Source of the DNA: Mesorhizobium sp. J8
GTDB taxonomy: Bacteria > Pseudomonadota > Alphaproteobacteria > Rhizobiales > Rhizobiaceae
Direction: 5' to 3'
Assembly: GCF_016591715.1 (NCBI RefSeq)
Contig: NZ_AP024109.1
Span: 4,960,001-5,024,000 of the forward strand
DNA: 64,000 nt
Each line of letters starts with the position of its first letter. The first letter of the stretch is position 1. The position numbers were made by a program, and so were the translations under genes. The notes under the pieces were generated by a model. It was not told the DNA's origin, did no database searches, and saw only the letters and a program-made list of their open reading frames with translations. Positions 8,931 to 17,999 of this stretch are shown piece by piece.

Positions 8931-10442
8931 TCAGCGAAGGCGGATGACGAACGGGTCCTGCATGGCGCCCGAATAGTCGATGACGACGTTTTTGAGCCGC
9001 GAGAACTCCTCCATGGCGTCAAAGCCGCCGCGCCGCCCGTAGCCGCTCTCCTTGAAGCCGCCATTGGCGGACATGAAGGAGGAGGCGCGATAGGTGTTTA
9101 TCCACACCGTGCCGGCCTCGACGTTCTTCGCGAAGCGCAGCGCGCGGTTGATGTCGCGGGTCCAGATTCCTGAGGCGAGTCCGTAGCGTGTGTCATTGGC
9201 GAGCCGGATCATCTCGTCCTCGGACGAGAACGGGATGACGCCGACGACGGGACCGAACAGCTCCTCCTGCATGAACTCCATGCCGTTGGCGGCATCGGTC
9301 ATCACAGTCGGCTCGAAATACCAGCCGCCAGCCAGCTCGTCCGCCTGCGGCCGCCGGCCGCCGGCCGCGATCCGCGCGCCCTGGCGCACACCAGAAGCGA
9401 CATAGGTTTCCACCTTCGCGAGCTGCTCAGCCAGCGCCAGCGGGCCGATATCGGTGTCCTCCCGCATAGGCAGCCCGACCCGCACCCGCCTCGTGCGCTC
9501 GACCAGCGCCTCTAGGAAATGCTCATAGGCGCTTGCCTCAACGAAGCAACGCGAGCCGGCGACGCATGTCTGGCCCGCGGCCGCGAAGACACCGGACACA
9601 ACGCCGTTCACGGCATGCTCGATATCGACGTCGCCGAACACAACGTGAGGGGATTTGCCGCCAAGCTCCATCGAGCAGGGAACGAGGTTCTGCGCGGCAT
9701 TGGCGGCGATGCGCCGCCCGGTTCCGGTCGAGCCGGTGAAGACGAATTTGGCGATGCCTGGATGGCGGGTCAGCGCATCGCCCGCAGCAGCACCCGTACC
9801 GGTGACGACATTGACGACGCCGGCGGGGAAGCCGGCCTCCATGATCAACTCCGCCAGCGCCAGCGTCGAGGCCGAAGCATGCTCCGACGGCTTGACGACC
9901 ACCGTGTTGCCCAGCGCCAGGCACGGCGCCAGCGTGCCGGTGAGCAGCATCAGCGGAGAATTCCAGGGCGTGATCATGCCGACGACCCCGATGGGCTCGC
10001 GCAAGTTGAAGTTCAGCATGTCGAGTTTGTTGACGGGGATCGTGTCGCCGAGCAGCTTGTCGGCCATACCGGCGAAGTAGGTGTAGCTGTCGGGCATGGC
10101 GCGCATCTGCGCGCGCATTTCCTTGAGCAGCTTGCCATTGTCGCGCGTCTCGATCAGCGCCAGCTCGTCGGCGTTCTCCCGGACCAGTTCTGCCAACCGG
10201 CTCACCAGCTTGCCGCGATCGGTCTGGGTCATGCGCCGCCAGGCCGGATCGGCGAAGGCCGCGCGCGCAGCCTCGACAGCCGCGCCGACATCCTCGGCGC
10301 CGGCCTCGGCAAACCGGTACCAGGGCCTGCCGGTGGTCGGGTCGAAACTGTCGATATATTGCCCGCTTGTCGGCGCCACGAACGCGCCGTTGATGAACAG
10401 TTCCTGGCGCGAGCCTTCGAGCGATGCGACCGTCGTTTTCAT
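8931..10442 (-). CDS. NAD(P)-dependent aldehyde dehydrogenase
   Basis: 503 residues, standard length. It contains ITPWNSPL (Asn161), the general base Glu259 in MELGGKSP, and the nucleophile Cys293 in GQTCVAGS, so the active site is complete. Cytosolic enzymes of this family oxidise an aldehyde to the acid. It sits 22 bases after the flavin reductase and 33 bases before the LLM oxygenase in the same direction, so it probably oxidises an aldehyde released by the monooxygenase or hydrolase step. Residues alone do not reveal the specificity. Confidence 0.93.
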   Translation of the reverse strand: MKTTVASLEGSRQELFINGAFVAPTSGQYIDSFDPTTGRPWYRFAEAGAEDVGAAVEAARAAFADPAWRRMTQTDRGKLVSRLAELVRENADELALIETRDNGKLLKEMRAQMRAMPDSYTYFAGMADKLLGDTIPVNKLDMLNFNLREPIGVVGMITPWNSPLMLLTGTLAPCLALGNTVVVKPSEHASASTLALAELIMEAGFPAGVVNVVTGTGAAAGDALTRHPGIAKFVFTGSTGTGRRIAANAAQNLVPCSMELGGKSPHVVFGDVDIEHAVNGVVSGVFAAAGQTCVAGSRCFVEASAYEHFLEALVERTRRVRVGLPMREDTDIGPLALAEQLAKVETYVASGVRQGARIAAGGRRPQADELAGGWYFEPTVMTDAANGMEFMQEELFGPVVGVIPFSSEDEMIRLANDTRYGLASGIWTRDINRALRFAKNVEAGTVWINTYRASSFMSANGGFKESGYGRRGGFDAMEEFSRLKNVVIDYSGAMQDPFVIRLR

Positions 10443-10464
10443 GCTGTCTGTCCTGCGTGGATCG

Positions 10465-11442
10465 TCATTCGGACGCGGCCTGCGTCCATGATTGCGACTG
10501 CCCGTCGATCATAGCGACGCGTCCGCCGTCGCCGGTGTCCATGTAGATGCCGAAGCGCTTGTCCTGCCGCTCGCGCGCATAGCGGCGCAGCATGGCGCGC
10601 AGCTCATGGGTAGCGATCTGCTCGTAGGGCAGCGCGTCGACGGCAAAGAAGGCATGGCCGTCCGGCAGCGCGGCTCCAGCACTCTCGCGGCTGAGTTCGG
10701 CGCGGTAGATCAGGTAGCCCGGATCGCTGTCGGCGACGTCGAACACTGAATAGAGGAAGGTGTTTTCAGGGACGAGGCTCAGCGCCTCGCCCCCGTCCAG
10801 CACCAGTCTGCTGTCCGCCTTGCGCCGCCGCGCTGTCGGTAGGACAAAGCCGCCCTTGCCGTCGCTGCGCAGCAGGATGCGGTTCCCCGCTTCGACCAGA
10901 TAGCCGATGATCATGTCCTGCGAGGCGAGCCAGCCGGTCGGCAGCGGATCCTTCACGCTGGCGTAGCGGCCGCGGCAAAAGCCGAGCGGCGCCGACGGGC
11001 TGGTGCCGAAGGCCTGCACCCGGCCGATCAGGATAACGTGGTCGCCGGCCTCGATGCGGTTGTGAACGGTGCAGTCGAACCAGGTCAGGCTGTCGGTGAG
11101 GATCGGCGCGCCGGTATGGGCGCGGTCGTGATTGACCGACTGGAACTTGTCCGCCACCTTCGAGGCGAACACCGACGAAACATCGGCCTGCCCCTCGTGC
11201 AGGAAATTGACCGCGAAGGACTGCGCTTCGTTGAAGGCCGGAAAGCTCGCCGCCGACTTGCCGACGCAGACCAGAAGCAGCGGCGGGTCGAGCGAGACGG
11301 AGGTGAAGGAATTAGCGGTCATGCCGCGCGGATTGCCGTCGCTGTCGCGCGTGGTGATGACGGTGACACCGGTGACGAAGGTCCCGAAGGCACGACGCAG
11401 GGCGATCGGGTCGATCGTCCTTTGTGCCACTGCGTTCGCCAT
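10465..11442 (-). CDS. Flavin reductase with an extra C-terminal domain
   Basis: 325 residues from the ATG at 11442, which is preceded by GGAGGAAA. Residues about 1-165 are a flavin reductase (DIM6/NTAB-like) domain with FGTFVTGVTVIT, GMTANSFTSVSLDPPL and a final HVILIGRV stretch. It would supply reduced FMN to the LLM oxygenase. Most stand-alone reductases end there. This one continues for about 150 residues (GYLVEAGNRILLRSDGKGGFVLP onwards) in a domain with a Nudix-like look at its start but no Nudix box. The candidate operator at 11495-11513 lies 53 bases upstream. The reductase call is firm, the extension unknown. Confidence 0.9.
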   Translation of the reverse strand: MANAVAQRTIDPIALRRAFGTFVTGVTVITTRDSDGNPRGMTANSFTSVSLDPPLLLVCVGKSAASFPAFNEAQSFAVNFLHEGQADVSSVFASKVADKFQSVNHDRAHTGAPILTDSLTWFDCTVHNRIEAGDHVILIGRVQAFGTSPSAPLGFCRGRYASVKDPLPTGWLASQDMIIGYLVEAGNRILLRSDGKGGFVLPTARRRKADSRLVLDGGEALSLVPENTFLYSVFDVADSDPGYLIYRAELSRESAGAALPDGHAFFAVDALPYEQIATHELRAMLRRYARERQDKRFGIYMDTGDGGRVAMIDGQSQSWTQAASE

Positions 11443-11494
11443 CGCTTTCCTCCACATCGTTGGATGGAAGCTAGGCAGGAGCCGGCGCCCGTTC

Positions 11495-11513
11495 TTCCTC
11501 CGATCTGTAGGAA
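11495..11513 (-). promoter_or_regulatory. Candidate operator of the PucR-type regulator, site 1
   Basis: Read on the minus strand this is TTCCTAC, four bases, CGGAGGAA: an imperfect inverted repeat. It is identical, apart from the central four bases, to the site at 13481-13499. It ends 53 bases upstream of the flavin reductase start. Confidence 0.55.
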
Positions 11514-11598
11514 AGAGTTCGCGGCGCGCTGCTGCCCATCCGAGCAATCGGAAGCGCGATGTGACCTGGCTGCAGCAATGGTGGGACCGACGGTCCTA

Positions 11599-13392
11599 TC
11601 AGGCGGTCGCCACGCGGCTGTCTATGATGCCGCTGAGACGGATTGCCAGCTCGACCGCGAAACGCTGTTCAGGCGTGTCGAGCTTGATTCCAAACAATTC
11701 CTCTATGCGCGACAGGCGATAGCGCAAGGTGGTGACATGAAGCCCAATGGCGTCGGCGCAGGCCTGACTGCGGCAGCCTTCGCGCAGATAGGCAAACAGC
11801 GTGTCCAGATAGGGCGTGCCGTGCTCACGGTCATGCGCGATCAGCGCGCCGACGCTTCTGTCGACGAAGTTGCGCACATCTGGCACATCGGCTGCGGCGA
11901 CCAGCATCGGCAGCGGACCAAAATCCTGGCCGGCCAGGACGCCGGTGCGTCCGAAGGAGCGGCCGATCTGGATCATCCGGCGGCAGCGTTCCCACGCGGT
12001 CGGGTAGTCGGTCAGCACGCTGCACGTCTCGGAAACCAGCACCGCCGGCTCACCGTGGAAATAGTGGCCAAGCTCTGCGGCGATTTTGTTCGGCAGCTTC
12101 CCGAGACGGATATCCCGCCCGGCATCGTCCGCAACCAGACAGACAAGCCCGCCTTCGATGGCAATGACCGTGCCCGCCACGCCTGCCTGTTCCAGAAGCC
12201 GGACCAATACATGGTGTGGACCGGCAAGACCGCCCCCGCCCTCCTTGGCATTGTCGGCATGGTCGATGACGATCAGTTTTTGCGGCGTGGTCAGGTTGAC
12301 CCCCAATCGACGGGCGCGATTGACGATATCGGTCTCGTCGCGCCAGCGGCGCTCGACGACTTCCAGGAAGAGCTCGGTCAGCGACCTGGTCTCGAAGCGG
12401 AAGCGCACGAAGCTGCGCAGCATCTGCACGCTGAGCGCGAATTTGGCGCTGTCCAGCAGCATCTGGTCGAGCTGGCCGGATTGCTGCGGCGTCGGAAAAA
12501 TCATCAACGCGCCAACCACTTCATCGTCGATGGTCAGCGGCTCGAGGTGTACGGAAAACCTTAGCCGGTGTTTGCCGTCGTCGACGAACAGCGTCTCGTT
12601 CTGACGCGCTGCCAAGGCGCCGCGAGCGACCTTGATGATCTGCCGGCTCAGCACGCCGGCGACGGCTTGTTGCCAGGCCGCGGCATCGAAATGCACCTCG
12701 CTCGGCGAGCGGCCCGCCACGACCAGATTGGCGTGAAAATCAATAACCACGACGGGATATGGCAAAAGCTGGCCAACCTTGTCAGCGAGCCCGGCCACCG
12801 ATCCTTCCGACAAGGCCTGCTGCAGAAGCGAGGTGTGCGCAGCCAGGACCCGCTGCAGGCGCTCGCCGGCCAGCTTTTCCTGGCGCAGGCGGTGCTGCTT
12901 CTCCACCGCGATCTCGCCCAGATGGACGATCATGCCTATGAAAGCAATATCCTCGGCGCTCACCTCGGTGATCTCGCGCGAGACGACGGTCAGCACCATC
13001 GGCCGGCCGTCCTCGTCGAAGCAATTCATCGGCATGACAAGCACGCTGCGGTAGTCGCGCTCGAACGCCTCCCGGCGATAGCCCGGAAACTCCTCGGACA
13101 CCCGAGCGTCCCTGATATAGACGGGCTCGTTGCGGTTGAGCGCGACGATAGAAGGACTGGTGGCGAGTTCCCAACGGTCCGGCAAGGTGCGCTGGATGAG
13201 CGTCGGATCGTGGCGCACGATGACATAGGCATGGCCATGCGGAGCATCGATGCTCATGATTGAGCCGAGCGTCCACTTGGCATGGCGGCAGGCGGCCAGC
13301 ACGAGGTCGCGCAGCACCGATTGGAGATCGCCACCCGAATTGATGAGGCTGGCAGCGTCCCGCAAAGAGAGAATTTGCGATTCGTGGTTCAC
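11599..13392 (-). CDS. PucR-type transcriptional regulator with GAF domain
   Basis: 597 residues. An N-terminal GAF-like sensory domain (about residues 20-170) is followed by a central region, and by a C-terminal helix-turn-helix of the PucR/CdaR kind, with HVTTLRYRLSRIEELFGIKL and then a closing helix. Regulators of this type often sit beside the catabolic genes they control and respond to a pathway compound. It is transcribed towards the flavin reductase gene and divergently from the DUF1185 gene. A near-identical inverted repeat appears in both promoter regions and is the likely binding site. Activator or repressor action cannot be told. Confidence 0.85.
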   Translation of the reverse strand: MNHESQILSLRDAASLINSGGDLQSVLRDLVLAACRHAKWTLGSIMSIDAPHGHAYVIVRHDPTLIQRTLPDRWELATSPSIVALNRNEPVYIRDARVSEEFPGYRREAFERDYRSVLVMPMNCFDEDGRPMVLTVVSREITEVSAEDIAFIGMIVHLGEIAVEKQHRLRQEKLAGERLQRVLAAHTSLLQQALSEGSVAGLADKVGQLLPYPVVVIDFHANLVVAGRSPSEVHFDAAAWQQAVAGVLSRQIIKVARGALAARQNETLFVDDGKHRLRFSVHLEPLTIDDEVVGALMIFPTPQQSGQLDQMLLDSAKFALSVQMLRSFVRFRFETRSLTELFLEVVERRWRDETDIVNRARRLGVNLTTPQKLIVIDHADNAKEGGGGLAGPHHVLVRLLEQAGVAGTVIAIEGGLVCLVADDAGRDIRLGKLPNKIAAELGHYFHGEPAVLVSETCSVLTDYPTAWERCRRMIQIGRSFGRTGVLAGQDFGPLPMLVAAADVPDVRNFVDRSVGALIAHDREHGTPYLDTLFAYLREGCRSQACADAIGLHVTTLRYRLSRIEELFGIKLDTPEQRFAVELAIRLSGIIDSRVATA

Positions 13393-13480
13393 GCCCGGTA
13401 TTCCGCCTCGCGAAGGGTCGATTTAGCCGTCGCGGATACGGCAACGCTACACCGCTTCCAAGCGGGGTGCACGCCGATTC

Positions 13481-13499
13481 TTCCTACGAACCGGAGGAA
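13481..13499 (+). promoter_or_regulatory. Candidate operator of the PucR-type regulator, site 2
   Basis: TTCCTAC, four bases, CGGAGGAA on the plus strand. It lies in the divergent promoter region, 53 bases before the DUF1185 start and about 90 bases before the regulator's own start. The match to the site at 11495-11513, in the opposite orientation, covers 15 of 19 positions exactly with only the centre differing. Confidence 0.55.
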
Positions 13500-13552
13500 T
13501 ACCTGCCCCGTGAGCCTCACTAGGCTGAGCTTCCACCATCGGGGCTGAAATC

Positions 13553-14134
13553 ATGGAATTGCGAAAAGTCTGCACCTTCATCGAGGAAGTGCACATCGAG
13601 GGCGGCAAGGCCGGCGCCAGGCCGGTAACGTCGATCGTGGTCGCCGCCGTCCTGGGTAATCCGTGGGCCGGGCGCGGCTTCGTCGAGAACCTGCGGCCCG
13701 AGATCCTGGCCATAGCGCCCCGGCTCGGCCATGAGCTTACGCGCCGCCTCGTCGAGCTTATGCCCGCAGAGCGCATAGAGAGCTACGGCAAGGCCGCGGC
13801 CGTAGGTGTGGCCGGCGAGATCGAGCATGCCTCGGCTATGATCCACACGCTGCGGTTCGGCAATGTCTTTCGCGATGCTGTCGGGGGCACGACCTATCTC
13901 GAATTCTGCAACACGCGCAATGCGCCGGGAGCCCTGCTGTCGCTGCCGATGATGCACAAGAGCGAGAACGGACGCCGCTCGCATTTCATCACTGCCAATT
14001 TCCAGATTGCCGACGGGCCAGCCGCGGATGAGATTGTTGTTGCCATCGGCGCCGCGGATGGTGGTCGGCTCCATCCGCGGATTGCGGATCGCTTTGAGGA
14101 CATGAAAGAGATGGAGCAAGAAGCCCGCACGTAA
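13553..14134 (+). CDS. DUF1185 'amino acid synthesis' family protein
   Basis: 193 residues starting MELRKVCTFIEEVHIEGG, with RPVTSIVVAAVLGNPWAGRG and GKAAAVGVAGEIEHASAMIHTLRFG, which is the DUF1185 (amino acid synthesis) pattern. The biochemical role is not established, but such genes are commonly found beside LLM monooxygenase and flavin reductase genes. Here it is divergent from the PucR-type regulator and shares a candidate operator with the flavin reductase promoter, which supports membership of the same pathway. No signal peptide or membrane segment is visible. Confidence 0.85.
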   Translation: MELRKVCTFIEEVHIEGGKAGARPVTSIVVAAVLGNPWAGRGFVENLRPEILAIAPRLGHELTRRLVELMPAERIESYGKAAAVGVAGEIEHASAMIHTLRFGNVFRDAVGGTTYLEFCNTRNAPGALLSLPMMHKSENGRRSHFITANFQIADGPAADEIVVAIGAADGGRLHPRIADRFEDMKEMEQEART

Positions 14135-14350
14135 CCCGCAGGAGGCGTCGACGGGGTTTTGCCCCCGCCCGTAGCAGATGGTTATTTGCCCCAACGGCCT
14201 CGAGGCCCGCTTCTTCAAGCGCGGCCTCCAGATTGATCAAAATCATTTTTCGTCTTCAACGACTAGAACCGCACCACTACCCATCCTTGCGCATAGCCCA
14301 GTGGAGCCAAGGCCTGACCGGAAGTTGTTCCGTGAATATGTGGGACGACG

Positions 14351-16360
14351 CTATCTTTCCTCGCTCAAGTTCACTCGGAACGTGCAACGCAGACCAGTCG
14401 AATCGTAGCTGATCTTCGCTCCACCAGCGTTTTTTCCATCAAAAACCCGTTGGAGCAGCTGCGTACCAAATCCACTCTTGCCAGGGCTGACAGGTGGACC
14501 GCCATTCTCACGCCAATCGAGCTGAAGAAGCCGGTCGCCTTCAGCGTTTTCCAGCTTCCAATTGATCGCGATCGATCCCGTTGAATTGGAGAGTGCGCCG
14601 TACTTGATCGCGTTTGTCGTCAGTTCATGAAGCGCCAAGGAGAAGGAGAGCGTGGTATCCGGTGGAAGCCAGACTTGTTCGCCGCTGAGCTCGAAGCGAT
14701 CGAGGGATGCATGCGGCTCAACGACGGCGGCAATCAGAGCGCTTAGGCTGGCGCCGCTCCAGTTCTCGCGGGTCAAGATGTCGTGCGCTTTGGCCAGAGA
14801 CACAAGTCGGTTTGAAAGCGCCTGACCCGCCTGTGCCAGGCTGCTGGCGCTGCGCATGGTTTGGGCAGCTATGGCCTGAACCACGGCTAGGGTGTTCTTG
14901 ACCCTGTGGTTTAGTTCATTGACGAGCAACTGGCGCTGTTCCTCCGCTCGTTTGCGGTCCGATATGTCCAGACTGATCTGCACAGCGCCCACGACCGTGC
15001 CGTCCTCGCTGCGGATGGGCCGCGCGCTGGACAGCAAATATCGCTGCGCCCCGGATGGGAGGGTGTATGCAAATTCCTCGTTGGTGGTCTCCTCGCCTCG
15101 CATCGCTCTACTAAGCGGGCGGTCCTCCCGGCTGATGGTTTGGCCGTTTTTGTAAGCGAGAGTATCGATCACCAGATCCGGTTTTCCGAATGGCCTGTGA
15201 TCCTGAGGCGACAGTCCCATGAGTTCCGCAGCAAACCGGTTGCGGATGACCTGGCGCGCCTGTGGGTCATAGGTAAACCAGACTGCAGCGGGAACCGTCT
15301 CTAAAACCGTTTCCAACTCGCGCGTGCGCTCCGCAATTGCATGCTCTGCCATGATCATGGCCTGCCCAATCGTGTCGAATTCTGCGACCGAGGTAAGGAC
15401 CGGCTGCACGGCCCGGCCGCTGCCGAGCGCATGGGCTCGTCCGACGAGATCTGCGGTGGCCTTGGTAAACCTGCGGCCGACGAAGTAGGCCAGAGCGAGC
15501 GAGAAAAGCAGTGCTGAAAGACCGATCGCTCCAATCTGCACGAAGGACCACCAGAGCGGCGCATGGAGCTGGCGTAGAGGAATGTTGGCGGTGTAGAACC
15601 AGCCAGAATAGGGCGAGCGGTAGTATCCAGCGAGCAATTTGTTCCCATCGAAACTCCGAGATTGGAAGGTACCGGCGCGGCCCACGACCTTGGCTATGTA
15701 TTCGGGCAAACCGGGCCTGCCGGTGACCTGGTCATGCATTTTGGATCTGGCGACATATTTTCCCTCGCGGTCCCCGACGCCGACAGTCCACCCCTCCGGG
15801 ACCGCTGGCAGCATGACAAGACGAATGCGTTCGGTAGGAACCGATACCGAAAGGAACAACTGTTCGCCGTTGACGCCCGACACCGGCGTGGTGACTGCGA
15901 CGCGATACTCGTTTTTACCGTGTCCGGCGAACACGCTGCCGACGAGAACTCCGGCGAGCTTCAACTGGTCGCGTTCGGCAATTGTGAGCGGCGTTCTCGA
16001 AGACATATCGGAGGCCAGCTCAGATCCGGTGCTTGCCAACTGGCGGCCGTCGAGATTCCGTAGTGTGATTACCTCGTCAGTCGCCTGGACAATGCGGCGC
16101 GCGTCCCTGGCAAAGGCGAGCAAGTCTCCGCTGGCGAGAGCGGGCGACCTGGAGAGGCCGTCAAGAACCGTCTTGAGATTAGAGAGTTCGCCGTCGACCA
16201 CCAACGACACCTGTCGCGCGATCCGCAGGGCTTCCTGCTCGATCCGTGAGCTTTCATGCAGTGCGTACGTGACAAGCAGATAGGCAGCAAAAAGCCAGAC
16301 GGGCAACACTGCTGCCGCGATTAGTCCAAGCAGATGGGCCCGTGCTGATCGACGAGACAA
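14351..16360 (-). CDS. HWE-type sensor histidine kinase with PAS and periplasmic sensor
   Basis: 669 residues. A membrane segment near residues 10-32 and a second near 275-300 enclose a periplasmic dCACHE-like sensor. A HAMP-like stretch and a PAS domain (about 345-470) follow. The kinase core begins near 479, with phospho-acceptor His485 in NELNHRVKNT, the N-box HELTTNAIKYGALS (Asn583) and the WRE signature at 616-618 that defines HWE kinases. No response regulator gene is adjacent, so it is an orphan kinase. In Rhizobiales HWE kinases often feed the PhyR-NepR-EcfG general stress pathway, which fits the stress promoters in this window, but the link is inference. Confidence 0.92.
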   Translation of the reverse strand: MSRRSARAHLLGLIAAAVLPVWLFAAYLLVTYALHESSRIEQEALRIARQVSLVVDGELSNLKTVLDGLSRSPALASGDLLAFARDARRIVQATDEVITLRNLDGRQLASTGSELASDMSSRTPLTIAERDQLKLAGVLVGSVFAGHGKNEYRVAVTTPVSGVNGEQLFLSVSVPTERIRLVMLPAVPEGWTVGVGDREGKYVARSKMHDQVTGRPGLPEYIAKVVGRAGTFQSRSFDGNKLLAGYYRSPYSGWFYTANIPLRQLHAPLWWSFVQIGAIGLSALLFSLALAYFVGRRFTKATADLVGRAHALGSGRAVQPVLTSVAEFDTIGQAMIMAEHAIAERTRELETVLETVPAAVWFTYDPQARQVIRNRFAAELMGLSPQDHRPFGKPDLVIDTLAYKNGQTISREDRPLSRAMRGEETTNEEFAYTLPSGAQRYLLSSARPIRSEDGTVVGAVQISLDISDRKRAEEQRQLLVNELNHRVKNTLAVVQAIAAQTMRSASSLAQAGQALSNRLVSLAKAHDILTRENWSGASLSALIAAVVEPHASLDRFELSGEQVWLPPDTTLSFSLALHELTTNAIKYGALSNSTGSIAINWKLENAEGDRLLQLDWRENGGPPVSPGKSGFGTQLLQRVFDGKNAGGAKISYDSTGLRCTFRVNLSEER

Positions 16361-16761
16361 TCTTGTCCCCTGTCCACCCCCAAAGGTAGCTTAATCCCAC
16401 GCGCGCCAACGACAAGTGCGAGCAGCCAGCGCGAAGCGCCGCGTTCGCGGCGTCGAGGGCGCCAATCGCGCGCGATTGAGGCAAGCAGCGGCGTGATTTG
16501 TGGAATGTTTCCTGAACCAAATGGCGGCCGGCGCTTTAAAATGTACAAACGGCACCACGCAGGACTGCATCCTTTATGCTCAGACTAACATCAAAATTTG
16601 CACTCCATATGCACAAGTCGGGGAGCGGCCTCTCGCCTCGAAGGCGTTTCCTTTTAGTCGGTGCGAAGAACAAGGCGGTTCTTAGCCGTCCCGATTCAGC
16701 AAGGCTGCAGGCTGTCACCACCGGCTCTTAGGGGTTCGAAGCATCATCGTCGGGATTGAAC
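16361..16761. other. Intergenic stretch, no gene seen
   Basis: About 400 bases between the divergently placed kinase and the flavoprotein gene. No supported gene, strong hairpin or recognisable promoter was found. Confidence 0.4.
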
Positions 16762-17688
16762 ATGGCGGAACACGGACATCGTCGCTGCGAGCAAATCGAC
16801 TGCTTGATAGTTGGAGGTGGCCCTGCTGGGCTCGCAGCCGCGACTTATCTTGGCCGCTTTCGCCGGCGGGTGGTTCTTTTCGATGCCGGTGAAAGCCGTG
16901 CGAGATTGATCCCGATCACTCGAAACTGTCCCGGCTTCCCGAACGGAATATCCGGGGCCGACCTGCTAAGTCGTTTGCGGCAACAGGCCTCGCTGAGCGG
17001 GGCGGAGCTTAGGGACGAAGCAGTCCAAGATATTCACCGCGACGGTACCGAGTTTGTTGCTACCGGTCCAACGACTGTTCGGGCCCGTGCGGTGCTGCTG
17101 GCGACGGGTGTGGTCGATACACTTCCTGACATCCCACTGGCTACTGATATGATCAGGGCGGGGACCATGCGCCTTTGCCCGATCTGCGATGGCTACGAGG
17201 TCACGGATAAACGTGTCGCAGTAATGGGCCCCGCGAAAGAGGCTGCGAAGAAGGCGCTGTTCATGCGAATCTACACCCACGACGTCACCGTACTTGCGAC
17301 TGACGGGCAGCGTGGAATTGATGGGTGCCCTACAGTCCCGGAAGCCGGAATCCGGTTTGCGGCTTGCATTCCCAACTCGCTCCGCCCCCTTGGTGAATAC
17401 GCCGTCGTCCTTCTCTCCGACGGAACGACCTCCACATTCGATTCGGTCTATCCAGCGATGGGATGCAAGACAGGAGCTAAGTTTGGAACCGACCTCGGGG
17501 CGACGTGCGACGACCCGGGCTATCTCATTGTGGACGCACATCAGCGAACCCTTGTGCCCGGTCTCTATGCCGCCGGTGATGTGGTGAACGAAATCAACCA
17601 GATCGCTGTGGCGTTCGGTCACGCGGCGATCGCGGCCACGGACATTCACAATCACCTTGCAGAGACCAGCCACAGCTTTCGTCATTGA
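16762..17688 (+). CDS. Thioredoxin-reductase-like FAD oxidoreductase with atypical NADPH site
   Basis: 308 residues from the ATG at 16762. The N-terminal FAD motif is intact (IVGGGPAGLAAATYLGRF) and so is the redox pair CPICDG (Cys139, Cys142), as in thioredoxin reductase. The C-terminal FAD motif VPGLYAAGDVV is present. The second dinucleotide motif, normally GxGxxA for NADPH, reads VAVMGPAKEAAKKALF (about residues 152-167) and lacks the glycine pattern. The enzyme may therefore take electrons differently or have lost NADPH binding. The next gene begins five bases after its stop and probably encodes a partner. Confidence 0.88.
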   Translation: MAEHGHRRCEQIDCLIVGGGPAGLAAATYLGRFRRRVVLFDAGESRARLIPITRNCPGFPNGISGADLLSRLRQQASLSGAELRDEAVQDIHRDGTEFVATGPTTVRARAVLLATGVVDTLPDIPLATDMIRAGTMRLCPICDGYEVTDKRVAVMGPAKEAAKKALFMRIYTHDVTVLATDGQRGIDGCPTVPEAGIRFAACIPNSLRPLGEYAVVLLSDGTTSTFDSVYPAMGCKTGAKFGTDLGATCDDPGYLIVDAHQRTLVPGLYAAGDVVNEINQIAVAFGHAAIAATDIHNHLAETSHSFRH

Positions 17689-17693
17689 TCGCC

Positions 17694-17999
17694 ATGCACC
17701 TTGTTCAGATACTGCTTCCCTGCATGGACAATGACGGCCAGCCTTTCGGCCAAGAAGACTTCGAAAGGGTAAAGGAAGAGCTGGCGAGCCGCTTCGACGG
17801 CGTTACCGCCTATCTGCAGGCTCCTGCCGACGGTTTGTGGAGAAAGGGCGCCGAGTCAAACGCCGACAAGATCGTCATCTTCGAAGTCATGACCGAGGAG
17901 ATCGACCTGCTCGAATGGCGTGACCGCCGCGCGGCACTCGAGCGGCGTTTCCGGCAGGAGAAGGTGATTATCCGCTATATGCCGATCACGCTGATCTAG
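17694..17999 (+). CDS. Small conserved protein, partner of the flavoprotein
   Basis: 101 residues from the ATG at 17694, starting MHLVQILLPCMDNDGQPF, with a helix EDFERVKEELASRF and a charged C-terminal half (VMTEEIDLLEWRDRRAAL). There is no signal or membrane segment. A decayed copy of the same family lies at 21625-21960, showing that the family is repeated in this genome. It is almost certainly co-transcribed with the thioredoxin-reductase-like gene. I do not recognise a named family; the size and fold prediction suggest a small alpha/beta protein. Confidence 0.7.
   Translation: MHLVQILLPCMDNDGQPFGQEDFERVKEELASRFDGVTAYLQAPADGLWRKGAESNADKIVIFEVMTEEIDLLEWRDRRAALERRFRQEKVIIRYMPITLI

Noticed and set aside
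11038..12564. Long open frame of 508 codons on the plus strand
   Set aside because: It lies opposite the flavin reductase and PucR-type genes, which have clear motifs. High GC content keeps the antisense frame open; its translation has no family pattern.
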